This document shows, piece by piece, positions 8,590 through 16,480 of a stretch of DNA of 64,000 nt. Under the pieces are notes generated by a model. That model saw only the letters and a program-made list of their open reading frames with translations, made no database searches and was not told where the DNA came from. Source of the DNA: JALZMG01 sp963739975 (GTDB lineage Bacteria > Actinomycetota > Acidimicrobiia > Acidimicrobiales > Ilumatobacteraceae). The stretch lies in assembly GCA_963739975.1 (NCBI GenBank), contig CAVUCK010000008.1, positions 54,765 to 118,764 of the forward strand. Direction: 5' to 3'. Each line of letters opens with the position of its first letter. Positions within the stretch are counted from its first letter, which is position 1. Made by a program: the position numbers and the translations under genes.

Positions 8590-10683
8590 ATGTCGGCGCG
8601 GCTCGCCGTCCTTGCTTCCGGGACGGGCACCAACCTGCAGGCGATCCTCGATGCCTGCGCCGACGGTCGGGTCGCCGCCGAGGTCGTGGTGGTGGTCTCG
8701 GACCACGCCGATGCCGGCGCCCTCGAACGAGCTCGCCGCGCCGGCGTGCCGGCGATCCACGTCGGTCGGGAGCTCGATGAGCCACGCGCCGTCTACGACG
8801 CCCGCCTCGCCGACGCCGTCGCTGCCTACGACCCCGACGACGTGGTGCTGGCCGGCTGGATGCGCATCCTCACCATGGTCTTCCTCGGTCGATTCCCAGA
8901 TCGTGTGCTCAACCTCCATCCGGCGCTGCCCGGGCAGCTGCCCGGGACCCACGCCATCGAGCGGGCGTGGCACGAGGCGCTGGCCGGCGAACGCACGGCG
9001 ACCGGGGTGATGGTCCACCTGGTGCCCACCGAGGAGGTCGACGCCGGACCCGTGCTCGGATCGACCATCGTGCCGATCCGCCCCGACGACACGATCGAGA
9101 CCATGACCGCCCGCATCCACGCCGCCGAGCACGACCTGCTCGTACGCACCCTCGCCGCCCGCCACCCCCGCAAGGACGTGATCGCCATGAACGTCAACGA
9201 CGAGCTGTTCGACCGGTTCGAGGCCCTGACCTTCGACGACGTGGTGGTCGTCCCGGGCTACTCGGAGACGCTGCCGGACGCCGTCGACACGACCGCCACC
9301 CTGGCCCGTGGCATCACGCTCGCCGTGCCGTTGATCTCGGCGGCGATGGACAAGGTCACCGAGTCCCGGACTGCCATCGCCATGGCCCGCCAGGGCGGCA
9401 TCGGCGTGATCCACCGCAACCTGACCGTCGCCGACCAGGCGGCCGAGGTGCAGAAGGTCAAGCGCAGCCAGAGCGGCATGATCACCGACCCCGTGACGCT
9501 GCCGCCCACGGCGCTGCTGCACGAGGCCGAGGCGCTGATGCACCGGTTCAAGTTCTCCGGCGTCCCCATCACCGACCACGACGGTCGCCTGGTCGGCATC
9601 CTCACCAACCGTGACATCCGGTTCTGCGCCGGCGACGACTTCGACCGGCCGGTCACGGAGTTCATGACCGGCGAGGGGCTCGTGACGGCCGACGTCGGGA
9701 CCACGCTGGACGAGGCCAAGGCGATCCTCCAGCGCCACCGCATCGAGAAACTGCCGCTCGTCGACGAGGCGGGGCGGCTGGCCGGGCTGATCACGGTCAA
9801 GGACATCCAGAAGCGCCAGGAGTTCCCCAACGCTTCGCGCGACGACGCCGGCCGGCTGCGTTGCGCCGCCGCCGTCGGGGTCGGCGACGACCTCGAGGAG
9901 CGCGTCGACGCCTTGGTGGCGATGGGCGTCGACGTGGTGGCCATCGACACCGCCCATGGCCACTCGGCCGGGGTGATCAAGGCGATCGAGCGGATCAAGG
10001 GCGGCTGGCCGGAGCTCGCTGTGCTGGCCGGCAACGTCGTGACCGAGGACGGCGTCGATGCCCTGACTGGCGCCGGCGCCGACGCCGTGAAGGTCGGGGT
10101 CGGTGCCGGGTCGATCTGCACGACCCGGGTGATCAGCGGCGCCGGGATGCCGCAGCTGTCGGCCATCTGGCACACGACGCGTCGGGCCCGCCGGCTCGGC
10201 GTGCCGGTGATCGCCGACGGCGGCATCACCTACTCCGGCGACATCGTCAAGGCCATCGCCGCCGGCGCCGAGTGCGTGATGCTCGGCTCGCTGCTCGCCG
10301 GCACCGAGGAGAGCCCGGGCGAGCTGGAGCTGTTCGAGGGCCGGCGCTACAAGAGCTACCGCGGCATGGGCTCGATGGGCGCGATGCAGGGCCTCGGCGC
10401 CGACCGCTACGCCAGCGGGCAGTCGGCGATCGGGACGGCCAGCCGCAAGCTGGTGCCGGAAGGGATCGAGGGTCGGGTGGCCTACGCCGGCCCGCTCGGC
10501 GAGGTGCTGTACCAGCTCGTCGGCGGCCTGCGCAGCGGCATGGGGTACGCCGGGGCGGCCACGCTCGAGTCGCTGCGCACGTCGGCCCGGTTCATGCGGG
10601 TGACGACGGCCGGCCGCACCGAGAGCCACCCCCACGACGTCCAGATCACCAACGAGGCCCCCAACTACCAACGCGGCGGCTGA
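8590..10683 (+). CDS. purN-guaB: Continuous PurN-GuaB reading frame: phosphoribosylglycinamide formyltransferase fused to IMP dehydrogenase
   Basis: 697 aa. Residues 1-198 are GAR transformylase (10-formyl-THF donor): LASGTGTNLQAILDA, the active-site region NLHPALPG and the VDAGPVLG loop with the catalytic Asp. Residues 200-697 are IMP dehydrogenase (IMP to XMP, NAD+): LTFDDVVVVPGYSE, paired CBS domains at about 290-410, the catalytic loop GAGSICTTR (Cys510 of the fusion), IADGGITYSGD and YRGMGSMGAM. GuaB could also start alone at the ATG at 9187, which has AAGGAC about 9 nt upstream. In the +1 frame a TGA overlaps this ATG (ATGA), the arrangement common in this genome, so a lost or gained base in the 3' part of purN could have created an apparent fusion. 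Domain identities are certain; the fusion is not. Confidence 0.88.
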   Translation: MSARLAVLASGTGTNLQAILDACADGRVAAEVVVVVSDHADAGALERARRAGVPAIHVGRELDEPRAVYDARLADAVAAYDPDDVVLAGWMRILTMVFLGRFPDRVLNLHPALPGQLPGTHAIERAWHEALAGERTATGVMVHLVPTEEVDAGPVLGSTIVPIRPDDTIETMTARIHAAEHDLLVRTLAARHPRKDVIAMNVNDELFDRFEALTFDDVVVVPGYSETLPDAVDTTATLARGITLAVPLISAAMDKVTESRTAIAMARQGGIGVIHRNLTVADQAAEVQKVKRSQSGMITDPVTLPPTALLHEAEALMHRFKFSGVPITDHDGRLVGILTNRDIRFCAGDDFDRPVTEFMTGEGLVTADVGTTLDEAKAILQRHRIEKLPLVDEAGRLAGLITVKDIQKRQEFPNASRDDAGRLRCAAAVGVGDDLEERVDALVAMGVDVVAIDTAHGHSAGVIKAIERIKGGWPELAVLAGNVVTEDGVDALTGAGADAVKVGVGAGSICTTRVISGAGMPQLSAIWHTTRRARRLGVPVIADGGITYSGDIVKAIAAGAECVMLGSLLAGTEESPGELELFEGRRYKSYRGMGSMGAMQGLGADRYASGQSAIGTASRKLVPEGIEGRVAYAGPLGEVLYQLVGGLRSGMGYAGAATLESLRTSARFMRVTTAGRTESHPHDVQITNEAPNYQRGG

Positions 10684-10697
10684 CCGCTCCGCCATCG

Positions 10698-10767
10698 GAG
10701 TGTTCCCGCACCGGAGTGTTTGGCGCATGGCCTCCATGCGCCAAACACTCGGATGCGGGGAACACTC
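10698..10767. terminator. Nested perfect hairpin between convergent genes, probable bidirectional terminator
   Basis: The inner stem at 10714-10750 has 17 perfect base pairs (arms GAGTGTTTGGCGCATGG) and a 3-nt loop. An outer pair of arms (GAGTGTTCCCGCA at 10698, TGCGGGGAACACTC at 10754) extends it. No T-tract follows. It fills the gap between the stops of guaB and the SufR-like regulator. Confidence 0.55.
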
Positions 10768-10774
10768 GGATGCG

Positions 10775-11443
10775 TCAGCGGGGGCGGACCTCGTAGGCGC
10801 ACGAGGTGGCGCCGGCCATCATGTGGGTGACTCGTTCGATGTCGGCCTCGGGCAGGGCGGCGCGCAGGAACTCCAGCTCGGTCGAGCAGCACGTCGGGTG
10901 CTCGCGGGCGACGGCGAAGATGGCGCAGTTGCGTTCGACGATGCGCGCCGTCCCGTCGGGGCCGCGCTCGACCGAGGCCATGTACCCGTCCTCGTCGAGG
11001 ATCCGCGCCAGCTCGTCGACCTTGGCGGCGAAGCTGCGCTTGCCGGCCAGCCGCGTCCGTGCGCCAGCGATCCGCTCGTCGCGCCGGCGCTCGAACGCCA
11101 TGGTGACGACCTCCGACGGCACGTGGTTGAGCAGCTGGTTGGTCAGCTCGCCGTAGGCCCGGGGGAACAGCGCCTCGGCCGGCGGAGCGATCCGGTACAC
11201 CCGCTCGGTCCGCCCCTGCTGGCCGGCGGCGCGCGGCGCATCGGCCACCTCCAACAGCCCGACGTCGCTGAGCCCGGCCAGGTGCTGGCGAGCCCCGCTG
11301 ATCGTCATGTCGAGCTGGCCGGCGACGTCTCCCGCCGTCGCCTCGCCGCGCCGGCGGACGGCGTACAGCACGCTGCGCTGGGCGGCGCTGACCGGCGGGG
11401 GGACGGCGACAGCGGCCACTTCGTCGACGGTCGATTCCGGCAT
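10775..11443 (-). CDS. SufR-like/COG2345 winged-helix regulator with C-terminal cysteines
   Basis: A 222-aa transcriptional regulator. The N-terminal half is a DeoR/ArsR-like helix-turn-helix (SAAQRSVLYAVRRRGEATAGD, then DMTISGARQHLAGLSDVGLLE). The C-terminal half carries cysteines in NCAIFAVAREHPTCC and SCAYEV, spaced as in the SufR group, where they bind an iron-sulfur cluster and sense iron or oxidative state. Ligand binding here is inference. The start at 11443 overlaps the queA stop (ATGA), so it is the last gene of an SDR-queA-regulator unit. No suf genes are nearby, so its targets are unknown. Confidence 0.78.
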   Translation of the reverse strand: MPESTVDEVAAVAVPPPVSAAQRSVLYAVRRRGEATAGDVAGQLDMTISGARQHLAGLSDVGLLEVADAPRAAGQQGRTERVYRIAPPAEALFPRAYGELTNQLLNHVPSEVVTMAFERRRDERIAGARTRLAGKRSFAAKVDELARILDEDGYMASVERGPDGTARIVERNCAIFAVAREHPTCCSTELEFLRAALPEADIERVTHMMAGATSCAYEVRPR

Positions 11444-12489
11444 CACCGCTCCGGCAGCAGCAGGTGGACGTCGCCGAACTCGTGCCAGCGGTACCCGGCG
11501 GCCACGGCCGCAGCGTAGGCCGTCCGCAGCGCGGCCCCGCCGGCCACGGCCTCGAGCAGCTGCAGATGGCTGGCCTCCGGCTCGTGCCAGCCGGTCAGGA
11601 GCCCGTCGACGGCGCGCACACCGTCCTCGGGCGTGATCACCCGCTCCGTCCACCCACCGGCCGGGTGCACGGTCCCGTGCTCGTCAACGGCGGTCTCCAG
11701 TGCCCTCACGACCGTCGTGCCGACGGCGACGACCAGCCCCCCGGCGGCGTGCGTGGCGTTGACCAGCCGCGCCGTCGACTCGGGCACCCGGAACCGCTCG
11801 GGGTATGGCGTCTCGTGGGCCTCGAGCGAGGCCACCCCGGTGTGCAGCACGATCGGCGCCACCACGACGCCGTGGGCGACGAGGTCGGTGACGACCTCGG
11901 CCGTGAGCGCCCGCCCGGCCGATGGCATCTCGGCCGATCCCGGCTCGATGGCGAACGAGTTGGTGTAGGCGTCGATCGGCCACGCCTCGGGCACGTACCG
12001 GTACCGGATCGGGCGGCCGAACCGGGCCAGGTGGTCGAGCAGCGGCGACGGCAGGTCGAGCGTCGCCACCCACAAACGCACCGAGCGAGGCATCCGCCCG
12101 AGCAGCCGCACCTGCCCGCCGCCGGCCAGCGCCAGCGCCACACCGGTGTGGTCGGCATCGTCGGGCACCGTCGCTCCCCCCGGCAGCGGCCGGCGCACTT
12201 CGACGAGGTGCAGGCCCGTCGGCAGCTCGGTCGAGAGGTGCACGACGACGGCCCGACCGTCGGGCGTGCTGGCGTCGATCGCCGCCGGCACCGTGGCGGA
12301 CGTGTTGACGACCACGAGGTCACCGGCGTGCAGCCACGACGACAGGTCGCGGGCGATGGAGTGACGTGGCTGCTGTTCACCGATCGAGACCATCATCCGG
12401 ACGGCATCGCGGCGCCCGAGCAGCAGCTCGGGGGGCGCCGACGCCTCCAGTTCGGCCGGCAGCACGAAGTGGTCGAGCACCGACTCCAT
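11443..12489 (-). CDS. queA: S-adenosylmethionine:tRNA ribosyltransferase-isomerase QueA
   Basis: Transfers and isomerises the ribose of SAM onto 7-aminomethyl-7-deazaguanine in tRNA, forming epoxyqueuosine. The 348-aa length is typical. Seen: DHFVLPAELEASAPPE at the N-terminus (usual FDYxLPxxxIA region), RDLSSWLHAGDLVVVNTSATVPA, TYRYVPEAW-like segment, HTGVASLEAHETPYPERF and VGTTVVRALETA. It is somewhat divergent (DHFVLP, and RYRYVPEAWP in place of the canonical motif) and may be a paralogue with altered substrate. ATGA overlaps at both ends couple it to the SDR gene upstream and the regulator downstream. No other queuosine genes are in the window. Confidence 0.85.
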   Translation of the reverse strand: MESVLDHFVLPAELEASAPPELLLGRRDAVRMMVSIGEQQPRHSIARDLSSWLHAGDLVVVNTSATVPAAIDASTPDGRAVVVHLSTELPTGLHLVEVRRPLPGGATVPDDADHTGVALALAGGGQVRLLGRMPRSVRLWVATLDLPSPLLDHLARFGRPIRYRYVPEAWPIDAYTNSFAIEPGSAEMPSAGRALTAEVVTDLVAHGVVVAPIVLHTGVASLEAHETPYPERFRVPESTARLVNATHAAGGLVVAVGTTVVRALETAVDEHGTVHPAGGWTERVITPEDGVRAVDGLLTGWHEPEASHLQLLEAVAGGAALRTAYAAAVAAGYRWHEFGDVHLLLPER

Positions 12490-13172
12490 CACGAGACCTC
12501 GGCCAGGCGGTGGCGACCCGCCCGTTCGGGACCGTCGATCAGGGCGAGGAAGGCCGGCACGACCGTCTCCGGCCCCGGCCGGTCGGAGATGTCCTCGCCG
12601 GGGAACGCCGCCTGGTGCATCGCCGTGCGCAGGTCGCCAGGGTCGACGGTGAGCACTCGAAGGTCCGGGCGCTCGACGGCCAGGACCCTCCCGATGTGGT
12701 CCAGCGCCGCTTTGGTTGCGCCGTACACCCCCCATCCCTCGTACGCCTCCACCGCAGCGTCGGAGGTGATGTTGACGATGACGGCGTCGGGCGAGAGGTG
12801 TGGGAGCGCGTCCTGGATGAGGCCGAGCGGCGCCACCACGTTGACATCGAACAGATCGCTGAGCGCGTCGAGCGGCACGTCGGCCAGCGCCGGCAGCGGC
12901 GACGGTCCGAGCCCACCGGCGTTGTTGACGACCAGGTCGACCTGTCCCCCGAGCGTGACGGCCGCCTCGACGAGTGCGGCGCGATGCGCCTCGTCGGTCA
13001 GGTCGCCGGGGACGCCGACGGCGTGCTCGAGCCCGGCCATGGCGGCGCGCAACGCTGTCGCATCGCGAGCGTCGGTGACCACGCTCCAGCCGTTGCTGGC
13101 CAGCGCGTGGACGATGGCGTGGCCGAGGCCCCTGGAGCCTCCACTGACGATGGCAGTTCGACGGTTCGACAT
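12489..13172 (-). CDS. SDR-family oxidoreductase
   Basis: Classical short-chain dehydrogenase/reductase of 227 aa. The cofactor site is SGGSRGLGHAIV (TGxxxGxG type), NNAGG is the stabilising motif and the catalytic pair is Tyr-Lys in YGATKAALDH. Substrate is unknown. I chose the ATG at 13172 (protein MSNRRTAIVSGG) over the GTG at 13181 because TAAAGT ends 8 nt upstream with no Shine-Dalgarno sequence. It is the first gene of the SDR-queA-regulator unit. Confidence 0.85.
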   Translation of the reverse strand: MSNRRTAIVSGGSRGLGHAIVHALASNGWSVVTDARDATALRAAMAGLEHAVGVPGDLTDEAHRAALVEAAVTLGGQVDLVVNNAGGLGPSPLPALADVPLDALSDLFDVNVVAPLGLIQDALPHLSPDAVIVNITSDAAVEAYEGWGVYGATKAALDHIGRVLAVERPDLRVLTVDPGDLRTAMHQAAFPGEDISDRPGPETVVPAFLALIDGPERAGRHRLAEVS

Positions 13173-13179
13173 GCCAGCC

Positions 13180-13185
13180 ACTTTA
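13180..13185 (-). promoter_or_regulatory. -10 hexamer TAAAGT of the SDR-queA-regulator unit
   Basis: TAAAGT with 7 nt before the ATG at 13172; this spacing decides between two candidate starts of the SDR gene. Confidence 0.45.
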
Positions 13186-13233
13186 GACAGTGACTGCTTC
13201 TTTTACTCCCTCGACCATCGGAGGGACCGAGAT

Positions 13234-14079
13234 TCAGCGGGCGCGAACGGCACTCTCCAGCTCGGGGGTGCTGAACGGGCCGATGGCGTGGTCCTCGGCG
13301 ATGTAGCGATACAGGGCGGTGCCGAACACGCCCCGGGTGGCACCCGCGAACACGCTCCCGGCGACGGCGAGCACCACACCGAGCAGCAGCAGGCCGGCGC
13401 CGAGCACCTCCAGCCCCGCCTCCCCGCCGGCCAGCAGGGCGACGCCGCCGAAGCCCGCCAGCACCCCGAGCAGCACGACGAGCCCCGCCACACCGCCGAT
13501 CACGACGTTGCCCGTGACCTGCTGGCCCCAGCGCTGGCGGAACAGCGTCGCCGAGCGCTTGATGGCGCCGAACGGACCGATGCCCTCGAAGGCCAGGACG
13601 GGGATGACCATGAACGTGATGAGGCCCCAGATCGCCGCCCCGATGCCAGCGCCGATGGTGCCGACCACGCCTCCCTTGTCGCGCAGCAGGGCGAAGAACG
13701 CCGACACGACGGCCGACACGGCGGCCCACGCGGCGATCACCCCGATGCGGCTGCGGGCCACCTGTCCGGCGGCCCGCAGGTCCGGCGGCTGGCCGCGCAA
13801 CGCCTCGTCAGCAGCGGCAGCCAGAGCGACGTTGAAGTAGATGACGAAGAACGAGGCGAGGTAGGCGCCGACCACCACCAGCGCCACTCCGCCCACGGTG
13901 GTGCCGGTCGACCCCTGGTCCCGGCTCAGCAGGTAGGCACCGGGACCGGCGATGATCACCGCCGACAGCAGGGCCAGCACCCCGCCGTAGATCGGCAGGC
14001 GGATCAGTCCGGGGTGGCTGCGCACGACCCCCCACGACTTCTTGGTCAGCTCCCACCCATGGCGCATCCGCTCGAACAT
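13234..14079 (-). CDS. DUF6159-family integral membrane protein
   Basis: A 281-aa membrane protein of unknown function. The N-terminus MFERMRHGWELTKKSWGVV is characteristic of DUF6159. About six hydrophobic segments follow, including GGVLALLSAVIIAGPGAYLL, ALVVVGAYLASFFVIYFNVAL, GLITFMVIPVLAFEG and two glycine/alanine/leucine-rich segments near the end. The C-terminal portion contains YRYIAEDHAIGPFS. An in-frame ATG at 14106 is possible, but TACCGT ends 8 nt before the ATG at 14079. Neighbouring genes give no functional hint. Confidence 0.75.
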   Translation of the reverse strand: MFERMRHGWELTKKSWGVVRSHPGLIRLPIYGGVLALLSAVIIAGPGAYLLSRDQGSTGTTVGGVALVVVGAYLASFFVIYFNVALAAAADEALRGQPPDLRAAGQVARSRIGVIAAWAAVSAVVSAFFALLRDKGGVVGTIGAGIGAAIWGLITFMVIPVLAFEGIGPFGAIKRSATLFRQRWGQQVTGNVVIGGVAGLVVLLGVLAGFGGVALLAGGEAGLEVLGAGLLLLGVVLAVAGSVFAGATRGVFGTALYRYIAEDHAIGPFSTPELESAVRAR

Positions 14080-14086
14080 GGACGGG

Positions 14087-14092
14087 ACGGTA
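14087..14092 (-). promoter_or_regulatory. -10 hexamer TACCGT of the DUF6159 gene
   Basis: TACCGT with 7 nt before the ATG at 14079 and no ribosome site. Confidence 0.45.
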
Positions 14093-14125
14093 GTCACCCC
14101 ATCCACACAGGATCGACGCTGGGTG

Positions 14126-15607
14126 TTACGTCAACTTCTCGACGAAGGCCTCGAGCTGGCGCAGGTTGCGGCACTCGTAGACGCCGTCGACGTGGCTGGC
14201 GTAGTCACCGACGATCGAGTCGCCGGTGTTCCAGTACGACCGCGGCTCGGGGTTCAGCCAGTACACGTGGCGCGCCTTGTGGCGCATCTCCTTGACCACC
14301 CACGATTGGCTGGCGTGGTAGTTGTTCCGGGCGTCGCCGAGCAGCAGCACGGTGGTCTTGGGCCCGACGTCCTTGCCCCACTTCTCCCAGAACACCTCGA
14401 AGGCGTGCCCGTAGTCGGAGTGGCCGTCGACCCACACCACGTCGGCCTCCGTGTTGACCCGGTGGATCGCCTCCTGGATGTCCTCGGTGGCGCGGAAGTA
14501 GTCGGTCACCTCGTCGATGCCGTCGATGAACACGAACGAGCGGACCTTCGAGAACTGGTTCTGGATGGCGTAGACGAGCATCAGCGTGAACCGGGCGAAC
14601 GCAGCAACCGACCCGGAGATGTCGGCGACGACCATCAGCTCGGGCTTCGCCGGGCGGGGGTACTTGAACTTCGGTTCGGCCGGGACGCCGCCGTAGCTCA
14701 ACGAGTGGCGCACGGTGCTGCGGAAGTCCAGCGGCCCCTTGCGACCGTGGCGCCGCTTGCGAGCCAGGCGGGCGGCCAGCTTGCGGGTCAGCGGGTAGAG
14801 CGCCTTGCGCAGCGACTGCATCTCGTCGCGTGAGGCGTGCATGAACTCGACGTCTTCGGGCAGCGGTTTGCGCAAGGTCTTGGCCATCGCCTCGGCGCCA
14901 CGGTCAGCGACCAGCCGCCGACGGATCTCGGCCTCGATCTCGGACTTGAACTTGTCGATCCGGTCCTCGTACTCCTCCCGCTCCAGGCGCTCCTCCAGCG
15001 ACGTCAGGTCGCCGCCGACCTGCTGGCGCGTGGCCTCCATCAGCTTGTCGAGCATTTCGTCGAGGTCGAGGTTGCGCAGCGTGCGGTACAGGTAGTACGT
15101 CCCGCCGACGGGGCGGCCCGGCTCCATGCCGGCGAAGCGCTGCACGGCCTGGCGGGCCATCGCCCGCAGCATCGCCTGGTCCCCGTTGAGCAGCGCCTGC
15201 ATCAGGAGGTGGGCGATCTCCTCCGGGGTCAGGCTCTCCATGCTCCCGCCGGCGCCGCCGCGGCCGTCGCCCTGGCGCATCTGCTCCTGCATCTCGCGCC
15301 ACATCTCCTCGAGGGACGAATCGTCGCCCTCGCCGATGCGGTACTCGGGGCCGCGCAGGCTGAAGTACACCTCGAAGACGGTCTCGAACGCCCGCCAGTG
15401 GGCGTTGTTCTTGATCAGCGTGGCGCCGAGGGCGTACTTGAACGCCTCCCGGTCCTCGAGCGGGATGTGCTGCACCGCCTCCATGGCGTCGAGGTTCTCG
15501 GTCAAGCTGACCGGCAGCCCGGCGTTGCGCAGCTCGACGACGAACCCGTTGAGCAGGTCCAACATGCCGTTGCTCGCTGCGGCCTCCGCCGGAGCCACGT
15601 CGGTCAT
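14126..15607 (-). CDS. CoxE-like VWA-domain protein
   Basis: A 493-aa cytoplasmic protein with a long helical N-terminal region and a C-terminal von Willebrand A domain. The metal-ion site is DISGSVAAF (about residue 327), followed by VYAIQNQFSKVRSFVFIDG and LLGDARNNYH. The N-terminal part (VVELRNAGLPVSLTENLDAM, then FKYALGATLIKNNAHWRAFETVF) is typical of COG3552/CoxE proteins. These work with a MoxR/CoxD-type AAA ATPase as a metallochaperone or assembly pair. The obvious partner here is moxR at 33605-34489, about 18 kb away on the same strand. The start at 15607 is supported by TACGGT ending 8 nt upstream. Confidence 0.88.
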   Translation of the reverse strand: MTDVAPAEAAASNGMLDLLNGFVVELRNAGLPVSLTENLDAMEAVQHIPLEDREAFKYALGATLIKNNAHWRAFETVFEVYFSLRGPEYRIGEGDDSSLEEMWREMQEQMRQGDGRGGAGGSMESLTPEEIAHLLMQALLNGDQAMLRAMARQAVQRFAGMEPGRPVGGTYYLYRTLRNLDLDEMLDKLMEATRQQVGGDLTSLEERLEREEYEDRIDKFKSEIEAEIRRRLVADRGAEAMAKTLRKPLPEDVEFMHASRDEMQSLRKALYPLTRKLAARLARKRRHGRKGPLDFRSTVRHSLSYGGVPAEPKFKYPRPAKPELMVVADISGSVAAFARFTLMLVYAIQNQFSKVRSFVFIDGIDEVTDYFRATEDIQEAIHRVNTEADVVWVDGHSDYGHAFEVFWEKWGKDVGPKTTVLLLGDARNNYHASQSWVVKEMRHKARHVYWLNPEPRSYWNTGDSIVGDYASHVDGVYECRNLRQLEAFVEKLT

Positions 15608-15614
15608 CGGCTGA

Positions 15615-15620
15615 ACCGTA
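15615..15620 (-). promoter_or_regulatory. -10 hexamer TACGGT of the VWA gene
   Basis: TACGGT with 7 nt before the ATG at 15607, without a ribosome site. Confidence 0.45.
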
Positions 15621-15693
15621 CCGGCCACGCGCGATGAGTTCGCGATGCTGGCGACGTCCAACGCACGATGCCTGATTCGACGAGGAGCGACTG

Positions 15694-16284
15694 ATGCGAG
15701 TGGTCCTGAACGAGTTCATGAGCCTGGACGGCGTGGTGCAGGCACCCGGGGGCGCCAAGGAAGACGTCGACGGTGGATTCGCCCACGGCGGGTGGTCGAT
15801 GCGCTACTTCGACCCGGACGTGATGGGCTCGTCGATCGACGAGGCGATGAGCCGGACCGACGCCTTGCTGTTCGGTCGACGGACCTGGCAGGTGATGGCC
15901 GGTGCGTGGCCGGGACGGGCCGGCGACCCGTTCGCCGACCGGATGAACTCGATCCGCAAGTTCGTCGCGTCGCGCACCCTGTCCCCCGCCGACATGACGT
16001 GGGACAACTCGGAGCTGCTGTCGGCCGACGGCGTCGTGCAGGACGTGGCGCGCCTGCGCGACGAGCCCGGCGGAGATCTGTCGGTGATGGGCAGCGCCAA
16101 CCTGGCCCAGACCCTCATCAGCAACGGGCTCGTGGACGAGTACAACCTGATGATCGAGCCGATCGTGCTCGGTGGCGGCAAGCGCCTGTTCCCGGACGAC
16201 GGTGAGGCCCGCCCGCTCGAGCTCGTCCGCTCGGTCACCACCGGCACCGGGGTGCAAGTCTGCACGTTCCGCCCGGCCCGATAG
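15694..16284 (+). CDS. Dihydrofolate reductase family protein (RibD C-terminal domain)
   Basis: A 196-aa protein with the RibD-C/DHFR-like fold, predicted NADPH-dependent reductase of unknown substrate. Seen: VVLNEFMSLDGVVQAPGG at the N-terminus, LLFGRRTWQVMAGAWP, VMGSANLAQTLISNGLVDEYNLMI (split family signature) and PIVLGGGKRLFP. Such stand-alone proteins are common in actinobacteria and are not the riboflavin enzyme. Unlike most neighbours it has a Shine-Dalgarno sequence (GAGGAG, 7 nt before the ATG). Confidence 0.85.
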   Translation: MRVVLNEFMSLDGVVQAPGGAKEDVDGGFAHGGWSMRYFDPDVMGSSIDEAMSRTDALLFGRRTWQVMAGAWPGRAGDPFADRMNSIRKFVASRTLSPADMTWDNSELLSADGVVQDVARLRDEPGGDLSVMGSANLAQTLISNGLVDEYNLMIEPIVLGGGKRLFPDDGEARPLELVRSVTTGTGVQVCTFRPAR

Positions 16285-16480
16285 CGACCCGCACCGGAAC
16301 CGAGGAGATGACAGGTGCGACGTGTCACCCGCCGACGGGCTCGCCACCCGGAACAGCATCCGCCATGCCAGCGAAATCGGCGGAGTACCGCGGAGCTCGG
16401 CAGCAGCTGCTGAGGTTGCAGGCCCGGGTCGCCTTGACGATCGCCGCTCTCACCGACGGCGCCTCGGTGCGCGAGCAGCG
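16285..16480. other. 196-bp gap with no confident gene
   Basis: A plus-strand open frame (ATG at 16363, MPAKSAEYRGARQQLLRLQ...) runs through this gap and ends at 16538 inside the MetE-like gene. Its first 20 residues faintly resemble the start of DUF899 proteins, so it may be the remnant of a truncated gene. It has no ribosome site and I do not call it a gene. Confidence 0.3.
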
